NCBI GenBank assembly: GCA_021200395.1
Contig: JAJQGQ010000168.1
Coordinates: 1 to 5,576, forward strand
Source of the DNA: Erysipelotrichaceae bacterium
Lineage (GTDB): Bacteria > Bacillota_I > Bacilli_A > Erysipelotrichales > Coprobacillaceae
Direction of reading: 5' to 3'
DNA length: 5,576 bases
The notes beneath the pieces were generated by a model. The model saw only the letters and a list, made by a program, of their open reading frames with translations, did no database searches and had not been told where the DNA came from. The position numbers and the translations under genes are program-made. Positions 1 to 5,456 of this stretch are shown piece after piece. How positions within the stretch are numbered: the first letter of the stretch is position 1; each line of letters begins with the position of its first letter.

Positions 1-530
1 CCTTTTCGGGTGGGGAACCATTTATGCAAGGCCAATACCTCATAGAATTCCTCAAACGCTGCAAGCAAGAAAACATAAACACAGCCATTGAAACAACCCT
101 TTATACATCATTACAACTCATTGAGCAAGCACTACCTTATTTAGATATTATATATGTGGATTTTAAAGTATTTGATGAAATAAAACATAAAAAATTGACC
201 CAAGTCTCTTCAAAAATCATCAAAGAACATATACAATATATATTAGAAAGTGAATATAAAGATAAAGTTATTATCAGAACGCCATTGATACCATCAATGA
301 CGGCAATTGATGATAATATATCTAATATTGCTAGATTTATCTATGATATATATCCTGGAGTTAAATATGAATTACTCAATTATAATCCATTAGCTTCAGC
401 AAAATATCCATTAGTAGATTTAGAATACGAATTACCACAATATCAGAAATTTTCATCGCAACAAATGCAACATTTCTATGATATTGTATCGCAAACAGGT
501 TTAAAAAATTTAATTAAAGAAGGAGAATAA
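1..530 (+). CDS. Glycyl radical enzyme activating protein (radical SAM), 3' part
   Basis: This is the C-terminal part of a radical SAM activase, which uses a [4Fe-4S] cluster and SAM to install the glycyl radical on a partner enzyme. The frame is open to the left edge: codons from position 3 read FSGGEPF just before the first in-window ATG (24). This is the SAM-binding GGE motif of the family, so that ATG is internal and the true start lies off-window. The CxxxCxxC cluster motif and any ferredoxin-like insert are also off-window. Other family landmarks follow: ETTLYT (90-107), DFK plus a nearby HKxxT (from 159), RTPLIP (276-293), and a C-terminal NYNPLASAKY (378-407), where relatives often have LLPYHRLGxxKY. 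The stop is at 528-530 and overlaps no hairpin. The next gene is an FSA-type aldolase 4 nt downstream, the same order as E. coli ybiY-fsaA. The partner enzyme is not in the window, so its substrate is unknown. Confidence 0.9.
   Translation, partial: FSGGEPFMQGQYLIEFLKRCKQENINTAIETTLYTSLQLIEQALPYLDIIYVDFKVFDEIKHKKLTQVSSKIIKEHIQYILESEYKDKVIIRTPLIPSMTAIDDNISNIARFIYDIYPGVKYELLNYNPLASAKYPLVDLEYELPQYQKFSSQQMQHFYDIVSQTGLKNLIKEGE
520..525 (+). promoter_or_regulatory. Ribosome binding site of the FSA-like aldolase gene
   Basis: AAGGAG lies 9 nt before the ATG at 535. It is embedded in the last codons of the activase gene, so the two cistrons are very probably co-transcribed and translated in close succession. 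Confidence 0.8.
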
Positions 531-534
531 CCAC

Positions 535-1215
535 ATGGAATTTATTATTGATACTGTTGATTTAGAAGAAATTAAAGATGCTGTTGATCATATGCCAATT
601 GTTGGGGTTACAAGTAATCCATCAATTGTAAAGGCAACGAGTCCTGAAAACTTTTTTGATCATATGAGAGAGGTTAGAAAGATTATTGGAATAGAAAGAA
701 GCTTACATATACAAGTGATTTCTAAAGATGCTGATATGATTGTTAAAGAAGCTCATCGCATTTTAGAAGAAGTTGATGACCAGGTTTATATAAAGGTACC
801 TGTCTCTTATGAGGGTGTTAAGGCTATTAAGTTATTAAAGGCTGAAGGTGTCAATGTGACTGCAACTGCAGTTTATGATTTGATGCAAGCTTATATGGCT
901 TTAGCTGCTGGGGCAGATTATATTGCGCCATATGTCAATCGTATTGGTAATTTAGGTAATGATCCTATGGAATTGATTAATGAATTATCAAATCGTATTG
1001 TTCAGGATGATTATGATTGTAAGATTTTAGCTGCTAGTTTTAAAGGTGTTCAACAAGTACGTGATGCATTTAATTATGGTGCTCAAGCTATTACAGCGCC
1101 TGTATCCGTATTAAAACAAATTTTTGCAAATCCAAGTATTGAAAAAGCAGTCAATGATTTTAATGCTGATTGGTATGCAGTTTATGGTGAAGGAAAAGGT
1201 ATTTGTGATTTATGA
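535..1215 (+). CDS. fsa: Fructose-6-phosphate aldolase-type transaldolase family protein
   Basis: A class I (Schiff base) aldolase of the small transaldolase/FSA family. At 226 residues it is close to E. coli FsaA (220). FSA reversibly cleaves fructose 6-phosphate to dihydroxyacetone and glyceraldehyde 3-phosphate, and it also accepts hydroxyacetone as donor. Visible residues are D6, N28 (in TSNPS), the Schiff-base lysine K87 (in IKVPVS), and APYVNRI with Y133. Two positions separate FSA from true transaldolases: Q60 (in HIQVIS) and Y133 match FSA Gln59 and Tyr131, where transaldolases carry Glu and Phe. I therefore favour aldolase over transaldolase activity. The protein is cytoplasmic, without signal peptide or membrane segment. 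It sits between a glycyl radical enzyme activase (4 nt upstream) and a NERD gene whose ATG overlaps its TGA stop. A dedicated partner of a glycyl radical sugar-phosphate enzyme is inferred from context. A transaldolase role in pentose phosphate metabolism remains the alternative. Confidence 0.9.
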   Translation: MEFIIDTVDLEEIKDAVDHMPIVGVTSNPSIVKATSPENFFDHMREVRKIIGIERSLHIQVISKDADMIVKEAHRILEEVDDQVYIKVPVSYEGVKAIKLLKAEGVNVTATAVYDLMQAYMALAAGADYIAPYVNRIGNLGNDPMELINELSNRIVQDDYDCKILAASFKGVQQVRDAFNYGAQAITAPVSVLKQIFANPSIEKAVNDFNADWYAVYGEGKGICDL

Positions 1216-1895
1216 AATTGAATAATTATCATAGAAAGTATTTATCTTTATTTGGTATGATTATGTGTGTATTTGAAATTATAGCATGTTTTGCATATGC
1301 AAGTACACATTTCTCTATAGGTTTGAGTTTGTTGTATATTGTCATTGTCATGGCTGCAGGGGTTTTGTTGTTTAGACTATTTTATAAAGAATACAAAATA
1401 CTTAATGCAGGTATTAAAGGTGAAAGAGAGAGCTATAAAGTTTTAAAGAATTTACCTAAAGAATATAAAGTTTATAAGAATGTTCCTTTAGAATTTAAAA
1501 AGCAACATACTGAATTGGATCAATTGATTATTAGTCAATATGGTATAGTCATTGTAGAAACAAAAAGTTATAGTGGTAAACTTTCAGGGCATGAAGATGA
1601 TCAGCAGTGGACATATTTTAAACATTTACCTAAAGGTAAAACACAAACGACTAAAATAAAAAATCCGCTTATGCAATTAGAAAGAGAAATCTATATCTTG
1701 ACACGTATTCTTAAAAAAGAACATATGGAAATACCTATTATAGGTTATGTATATCTTATTAAAGGAGAATGTGAAGTAGAGACTAATCAATTATTTACTA
1801 ATAATGATAAATTATTGTCTGCTATTCAAAGTCATAAAAATAAAGTATTAAATAAAAATCAAATGAAGAAAATCAAGGAAGTACTAGAGCTGTAA
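1212..1895 (+). CDS. Membrane-anchored NERD (nuclease-related) domain protein
   Basis: A 227-residue protein. Two hydrophobic segments at the N-terminus (about 11-30 and 35-57) are followed by a NERD domain (about 66-165) predicted to face the cytoplasm. NERD is a PD-(D/E)xK nuclease-like fold. The expected residues are present: G70-E71, E101 and D103 in TELDQLII, E116-x-K118 in GIVIVETKSYSG, then W133 and NPLMQ at 151-155. The putative catalytic site thus looks intact rather than degenerate. The substrate of NERD proteins of this kind is not established, and no helicase or kinase domain is fused here. Its ATG overlaps the aldolase TGA (ATGA), with only a loose upstream AGGAAAAGG at 1191-1199, so translational coupling is likely. 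The stop codon lies in the 5' arm of a terminator, making this the last gene of the unit. A functional link with the sugar enzymes is doubtful. Confidence 0.85.
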   Translation: MKLNNYHRKYLSLFGMIMCVFEIIACFAYASTHFSIGLSLLYIVIVMAAGVLLFRLFYKEYKILNAGIKGERESYKVLKNLPKEYKVYKNVPLEFKKQHTELDQLIISQYGIVIVETKSYSGKLSGHEDDQQWTYFKHLPKGKTQTTKIKNPLMQLEREIYILTRILKKEHMEIPIIGYVYLIKGECEVETNQLFTNNDKLLSAIQSHKNKVLNKNQMKKIKEVLEL

Positions 1896-1925
1896 ATGAC
1901 ATATTACAGCTTTTTGTTTTGTTTT
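1888..1925 (+). terminator. Intrinsic terminator after the NERD gene
   Basis: A perfect 8-bp stem, AGCTGTAA (1888-1895) pairing with TTACAGCT (1904-1911), with an 8-nt loop, is followed by a T-rich tract TTTTGTTTTGTTTT. The NERD stop TAA (1893-1895) forms the end of the 5' arm. The hairpin closes the activase-aldolase-NERD unit and separates it from noc. Confidence 0.8.
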
Positions 1926-1936
1926 CTTTATAAAAA

Positions 1937-1945
1937 TGTTATAAT
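1937..1945 (+). promoter_or_regulatory. Extended -10 promoter of noc
   Basis: TGTTATAAT matches the extended -10 consensus TGnTATAAT, with a perfect hexamer at 1940-1945. The -35 is poor: the best candidate is TTGTTT at 1919-1924 with a short 15-bp spacer, inside the terminator T-tract. Transcription should begin near 1952, giving a leader of about 22 nt before the TTG at 1974. Confidence 0.72.
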
Positions 1946-1958
1946 AGTGAAGATTATT

Positions 1959-1968
1959 AAGGAAGTGG
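1959..1968 (+). promoter_or_regulatory. Ribosome binding site deciding the noc start
   Basis: AAGGAAGTGG resembles the anti-SD complement AAGGAGGTG. It lies 5 nt before the in-frame TTG at 1974 (10 nt if counted from the AAGGA core). It selects this TTG over the in-frame ATG at 1896, which precedes the predicted transcription start and lies at the base of the terminator loop. Confidence 0.75.
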
Positions 1969-1973
1969 AAAAA

Positions 1974-2741
1974 TTGAAAGAACCAACATATAAGTTTATT
2001 GATATAAATCTAATAGAAGCCAACGAGAATCAACCAAGAACACATTTTGAAAAAGAAAAAATACAAGAACTTGCTGTATCCATAGAACAAAATGGTTTAT
2101 TACAACCTATTGTTGTAAGACCAATAGATGATCATTATCAAATAGTTGTAGGAGAAAGAAGATTTAGAGCTTGTAAACTCGCAAATCTAGAAGAAGTTCC
2201 TTGTATTGTAAGAGAATATGATGAAAAAGAAAGTGCTACTGCAGCTATCGTAGAAAATATCCAAAGAGAAGATTTATCACCAATAGAAGAAGCTTTAGCT
2301 TATCAACAAATATTAGATATCCAACAAATAACACAAGAAGAACTTGCTCAAAAAGTTGGCAAAAAACAAAGCACAATAGCGAATAAACTAAGACTACTAC
2401 AATTACCAATAACGGTGCAAGAAGCAGTTAGAAGAAGAGATATTACTGAAAGACATGCAAGAGCATTATTAAAATTAGATTCAACAGCTGCTCAAAATAA
2501 GATGCTAAGAGAAATTATGGATAAGCATCTAAATGTTGAACAAACGGAAAAACGTATTAAAACAAAAATAGAACCTAAAAAACCTAAAGGTAAAAACAAA
2601 AGTATTTCACAAAACTTAAAGATAGCTATGAATACATTAGATCAGGCTATTGATATGGTACAACATGCTGGTGTAACAGTTCAATTTGAAACACAGGAAA
2701 CAGATGAAGAAGTTATTTATGTCATCAAGATGAAGAAATAA
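1974..2741 (+). CDS. noc: Noc-type ParB/Spo0J family DNA-binding protein
   Basis: A ParB-family CTP-dependent DNA clamp of 255 residues from the TTG start. The N-terminal ParB/sulfiredoxin-like domain (about 6-98) has NQPR (19-22), GERRFRA (60-66) and ENIQR (94-98), the CTP-binding motifs. The helix-turn-helix region covers about 119-166, and a C-terminal dimerisation segment includes IAMNTLDQAIDMV (217-229). I call Noc rather than Spo0J/ParB because specificity positions are Noc-like: Q132 and K138 in KKQSTIANKLRLL and R160 in ERHARALL, where ParB has Arg, Thr and Gly. The LNVEQTEKRI segment and C-terminus also resemble B. subtilis Noc. Noc binds NBS sites and prevents septum assembly over the nucleoid. 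Unusually, residue 6 already begins the ParB core, so the N-terminal amphipathic membrane-targeting helix of Bacillus Noc is missing. The gene has its own promoter, and neither parA/soj nor rsmG is adjacent. Alternative: a plain ParB paralogue. Confidence 0.85.
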   Translation: MKEPTYKFIDINLIEANENQPRTHFEKEKIQELAVSIEQNGLLQPIVVRPIDDHYQIVVGERRFRACKLANLEEVPCIVREYDEKESATAAIVENIQREDLSPIEEALAYQQILDIQQITQEELAQKVGKKQSTIANKLRLLQLPITVQEAVRRRDITERHARALLKLDSTAAQNKMLREIMDKHLNVEQTEKRIKTKIEPKKPKGKNKSISQNLKIAMNTLDQAIDMVQHAGVTVQFETQETDEEVIYVIKMKK

Positions 2742-2755
2742 CTTCATCTTTTTTT
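2727..2755 (+). terminator. Intrinsic terminator wrapping the noc stop codon
   Basis: A perfect 9-bp stem, AAGATGAAG (2727-2735) with CTTCATCTT (2742-2750), is followed directly by TTTTT (2751-2755). The 6-nt loop AAATAA contains the noc stop TAA. The stem is AT-rich, so termination may be partial. The T-tract touches the SD of the helicase gene. Confidence 0.72.
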
Positions 2756-2760
2756 AGGAG
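2756..2760 (+). promoter_or_regulatory. Ribosome binding site of the helicase gene
   Basis: AGGAG lies 5 nt before the ATG at 2766 and begins right after the terminator T-tract. There is no room for a promoter between the noc hairpin and this site. Confidence 0.8.
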
Positions 2761-2765
2761 AGTAT

Positions 2766-4343
2766 ATGGGAAAATATTATGCAGTTAAAGTTGGAAGAGT
2801 TCCTGGTATTTATGATACATGGGATGAATGTCAAATGCAAACCAATAAGTATCCAGGAGCTATTTTTAAAAAATTTAATACAAAAGAAGAGGCAGAAGCT
2901 TATTTAGATATACAAAAAACACAAACAACTACCATTAAACAAAACAAACCTGTAATGAATAAGTTCACTGCTGAACAACAGCAGGCTTATAATCTTATGA
3001 TGAGTGGTCAAAATGTCTTTTTAACAGGTGAAGCGGGTACTGGTAAATCATATGTTATACAAGCTTTCATTAAGGAAAATGAAAAACTAAAGAAAAAAAT
3101 GATTGTTTGTGCTCCAACTGGTATTGCAGCTATACAAATAGGTGGTGTCACAATTCATAGAGTTTTTCAGGTAAGTCCTGAACCCCAAATTAATACTTCT
3201 AAAGTACAAGTACCTAAAACTGTTAAAGAAGCTGATATCATTATTATTGATGAAATTAGTATGTGTCGTGTTGATTTGTTTGATTATGTTATAAGAGTTA
3301 TCAAAAAAGCTGAATCAATGTCTAAATCCAAACAGTTGATTGTTGTGGGAGATTTCTTTCAATTACCACCTGTTACGAGTAATCATGATTATGACATTCT
3401 TACTAAAATTTATCCAAACTATCATAAAGGATTTGCCTTTGAATCAAAATATTGGCAACAATGCCATTTTCAAACGATTATATTAAAAGAAGTCATTCGT
3501 CAGTTAGATCAAACATTTATTGAAAATCTCAATAAAATACGCATTGGCGATGCAACAGCTATTGATTACTTTAATAAGCATGCATCTAAAGATAAAATAT
3601 CCAATGGTATTGTATTATCTGCTAGAAATGTTGTAGCTAATAAAATCAATAAACAGGAATTAGATAAAATAGATGAAGAACCTATTATTTATTATTCACA
3701 AGTTATAGGCGATGTTAAAGCATCAGATAAAACAACAGTTGATGAATTAGAACTTAAAGTTGGTGCAAGAGTAATGATTATAGTGAATGATATTGAAGAT
3801 TTTCTTTATCAAAATGGATCAATGGGAACTATTGTTAAATTAGGTGATAATAGTGTTCAAGTGAAATTGGATCAAACTTCTAAAATAGTGACAATTAATC
3901 CTTATGAATGGGCTATTGAAAACTATGAAATTACAGAAGAAACTATAGATGGTGCAACAACCAAGCATTTAAAAAAAGTAGTCGTTGGTAAATTTATCCA
4001 ATTACCATTAAAATTAGCTTATGCTATTACCATTCATAAAAGCCAAGGTCAAACCTATGATGCAATTAATTTAGTACCTTATTGTTTTGATTGTGGTCAA
4101 CTTTATGTAGCTTTAAGTCGTGTTAAATCCATAGAAGGATTATCATTAAGTCAACCTATAAAAAATAATTATCTGTTGTGTGATGAAAAAGTCCAGGCTT
4201 TCTACAATATTGATAAGCCATCATATAATGAAGATGAACTTTATATTCATTTTGCAAAAGATGTATTAGAATTATCCAACTATGTAGACTATCCACCTCA
4301 ATTACTTCAGCTTATTCAAGAATTAAATACGAAGTTACACTAA
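2766..4343 (+). CDS. Pif1-like SF1B helicase with N-terminal RNase H1 hybrid-binding domain
   Basis: A 525-residue two-part protein. Residues 3-47 match the RNase H1 N-terminal (caulimovirus viroplasmin) domain, which binds RNA:DNA hybrids and dsRNA: YYAVKVGRVPGIY, W19-x-E21-C22, then YPGAIFKKF and a closing EEAEAYL. A Thr/Gln/Lys-rich linker (48-65) leads into a Pif1/RecD2-type helicase. It has Walker A GEAGTGKS (88-95), motif Ia CAPTGIAA (115-122), Walker B IIIIDE (158-163), motif III VGDFFQLPP (194-202), the motif IV arginine in VIRQ (243-246), motif V with IHKSQGQT (423-430) and motif VI YVALSRVKS (447-455). A probable SH3-like 2B insertion lies between about 330 and 410. No RNase H nuclease domain is present, so it binds but should not cut hybrids. 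A 5'-3' motor acting on R-loops or RNA-primed DNA is inferred. It follows noc by 24 nt across a terminator and converges on the lactonase gene. Family call is firm; substrate is not. Confidence 0.92.
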   Translation: MGKYYAVKVGRVPGIYDTWDECQMQTNKYPGAIFKKFNTKEEAEAYLDIQKTQTTTIKQNKPVMNKFTAEQQQAYNLMMSGQNVFLTGEAGTGKSYVIQAFIKENEKLKKKMIVCAPTGIAAIQIGGVTIHRVFQVSPEPQINTSKVQVPKTVKEADIIIIDEISMCRVDLFDYVIRVIKKAESMSKSKQLIVVGDFFQLPPVTSNHDYDILTKIYPNYHKGFAFESKYWQQCHFQTIILKEVIRQLDQTFIENLNKIRIGDATAIDYFNKHASKDKISNGIVLSARNVVANKINKQELDKIDEEPIIYYSQVIGDVKASDKTTVDELELKVGARVMIIVNDIEDFLYQNGSMGTIVKLGDNSVQVKLDQTSKIVTINPYEWAIENYEITEETIDGATTKHLKKVVVGKFIQLPLKLAYAITIHKSQGQTYDAINLVPYCFDCGQLYVALSRVKSIEGLSLSQPIKNNYLLCDEKVQAFYNIDKPSYNEDELYIHFAKDVLELSNYVDYPPQLLQLIQELNTKLH

Positions 4344-4365
4344 AACGCAACCATTAGGTTGCGTT
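4344..4365. terminator. Shared bidirectional terminator hairpin between convergent genes
   Basis: A perfect 9-bp stem, AACGCAACC (4344-4352) with GGTTGCGTT (4357-4365), closes an ATTA loop. It begins just after the helicase TAA (4341-4343) and includes two bases of the minus-strand lactonase stop (4364-4366). T-tracts are short on both sides (TTATT on plus, TTTTA on minus), but the stem is the most GC-rich of the three in the window. It probably ends both transcripts. Confidence 0.75.
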
Positions 4366-5395
4366 ATTCGTTTACGGCTATACATACTGGTGCAGGTATA
4401 TTAATTTCACTATCAGTTAAAACTAACTTTTCGGTTTCTTCATCAAAAGTCATCACTTGTAACTTATTATCACTTTGAGCACCAATAATTAAGTACTTAT
4501 CATCAATAATATTAAAATCTCTTGGTTCTTTACCAGTATGTACCATAGATAATAAAGAAATCTTACCAGTTTCTTTGTTAACACGATACATGGCAATACT
4601 ATCATGTCCTCTATTAGAAACAAATAAATGATTACCACTATTTGTTAATCTAATAGCAGAAGCACTGGTAAACTTCTTGAAACTATTAGGAATACAACTT
4701 GTTGATTGTACCATTGATAAATATCCATCTGTATATTTAAATACCATAATCTGATTTGCTATTTCATTCACTAAATAGGCAAAACGTCCATCATTAGAAA
4801 AAATCATATGTCTAGGACCAGAACCAGGTATAACATTTAAAGTATAATCATCTGCTTCATTTAATATACCATTATTATAACGATACATAACAACCTTATC
4901 AGCACCTAAATCAACGGCATATAAAAACTTATTATCAGGTGTAAAACCGACATAATGAACATGTGGACTCGTTTGTCTCTTTAATAAATCAGGACCTAAT
5001 CCACGATGGTGTACAGCACCTATTTTTTTAACAATTTGATTATTTTCCAATTGATAAGCCGCTGTAGATCCGCCATGGTAATTAGCAGCAAAAAGATATT
5101 TTTGATCTTTATCAATACATAAATGTGTATATGAACGTCCACTAGAACGATAATTACTATTCAACATTAATTCATCGTCATGAATTGTAAAACTTCCAAT
5201 TCCGCCACCATCATTCTTACTACTAGCATTCTTATAAGTTGCATATAAATTACCATGATTAATGATCATGTATGATGGATAATCTATAGTAACAATCTGT
5301 TGAACTTTTTTTAGGGCTAAAGTGTTTTTATCAAAATTTATGATATAGATGCCTTTATCGTCTTTTTTACCATAACTCGAAACATAAAAAATCAT
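4364..5395 (-). CDS. pgl: Lactonase family protein, 6-phosphogluconolactonase-type beta-propeller
   Basis: A 343-residue protein of the Pgl/YkgB family, a seven-bladed beta-propeller cytoplasmic lactonase. It is expected to hydrolyse 6-phosphogluconolactone to 6-phosphogluconate in the oxidative pentose phosphate pathway. Family landmarks, counted from the chosen start, are ANYHGGS (104-110), HVH (145-147), GSGPRHM (191-197), VNE (209-211), SNRGHDSI (260-267) and GKEPRDFN (288-295). GxGPRHMxF and QPRxFN-like segments are shared with E. coli Pgl. Length is normal and no blade is visibly lost. I start it at 5395 rather than the in-frame ATG at 5413: AAAGGAAG lies 7 nt before 5395, whereas 5413 has no SD and sits almost at the predicted transcription start. 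The gene is monocistronic within the window and convergent with the helicase gene. No glucose-6-phosphate dehydrogenase gene is adjacent, so another sugar lactone substrate is possible. Confidence 0.88.
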   Translation of the reverse strand: MIFYVSSYGKKDDKGIYIINFDKNTLALKKVQQIVTIDYPSYMIINHGNLYATYKNASSKNDGGGIGSFTIHDDELMLNSNYRSSGRSYTHLCIDKDQKYLFAANYHGGSTAAYQLENNQIVKKIGAVHHRGLGPDLLKRQTSPHVHYVGFTPDNKFLYAVDLGADKVVMYRYNNGILNEADDYTLNVIPGSGPRHMIFSNDGRFAYLVNEIANQIMVFKYTDGYLSMVQSTSCIPNSFKKFTSASAIRLTNSGNHLFVSNRGHDSIAMYRVNKETGKISLLSMVHTGKEPRDFNIIDDKYLIIGAQSDNKLQVMTFDEETEKLVLTDSEINIPAPVCIAVNE

Positions 5396-5402
5396 AATAA
5401 AA

Positions 5403-5410
5403 CTTCCTTT
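5403..5410 (-). promoter_or_regulatory. Ribosome binding site deciding the lactonase start
   Basis: On the minus strand AAAGGAAG precedes the ATG at 5395 by 7 nt. It lies immediately after the longer-frame ATG at 5413, where it would encode residues 2-4, so that upstream ATG is unlikely to be used. Confidence 0.75.
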
Positions 5411-5420
5411 CATACGTATT

Positions 5421-5429
5421 ATTGTATCA
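5421..5429 (-). promoter_or_regulatory. Extended -10 promoter of the lactonase gene
   Basis: Read on the minus strand, TGATACAAT fits the extended -10 pattern TGnTATAAT with one mismatch in the hexamer (TACAAT, 5426 down to 5421). The -35 position at 17-bp spacing (TAGTAA, 5449-5444) is weak. Transcription would start near 5414, giving a leader of about 20 nt that just includes the SD. Confidence 0.6.
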
Positions 5430-5437
5430 TATTATGA

Positions 5438-5456
5438 TTTTATTTACTAAATAAAA
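5438..5456. repeat. AT-only inverted repeat over the lactonase -35 region
   Basis: TTTTATTTA (5438-5446) and TAAATAAAA (5448-5456) form a perfect 9-bp inverted repeat around a single C. It covers the presumed -35 of the minus-strand promoter, so it could be an operator for a dimeric regulator. Such palindromes also arise by chance in DNA this AT-rich. No T-tract or GC content supports a terminator. Confidence 0.35.

Noticed and set aside
24..26. ATG at 24 as the start of the activase
   Set aside because: The frame continues to the left edge and encodes FSGGEPF, a core radical SAM motif, so this methionine is internal.
1896..1973. Upstream ATG extension of noc (26 extra residues)
   Set aside because: It would start within a terminator loop, before the extended -10 promoter, and the nearest purine-rich AAGGAAG lies 14 nt away. 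A good SD favours the TTG at 1974.
2686..2718. Possible promoter inside noc for the helicase (TTGAAA, then TTATTT)
   Set aside because: The spacer is 21 bp and the -10 is poor.
1888..2741. NBS or parS sites near noc
   Set aside because: I saw no ATTTCCCGGGAAAT-like or TGTTTCACGTGAAACA-like sequence in the window.
5396..5413. Upstream ATG of the lactonase gene (six extra residues)
   Set aside because: No SD precedes it and it lies at the predicted transcription start. The SD inside codons 2-4 serves the second ATG, where the family's usual N-terminus begins.
5438..5456. AT palindrome as a terminator
   Set aside because: The stem is entirely A/T around a single-base centre, lacks a following T-tract, and overlaps a promoter.
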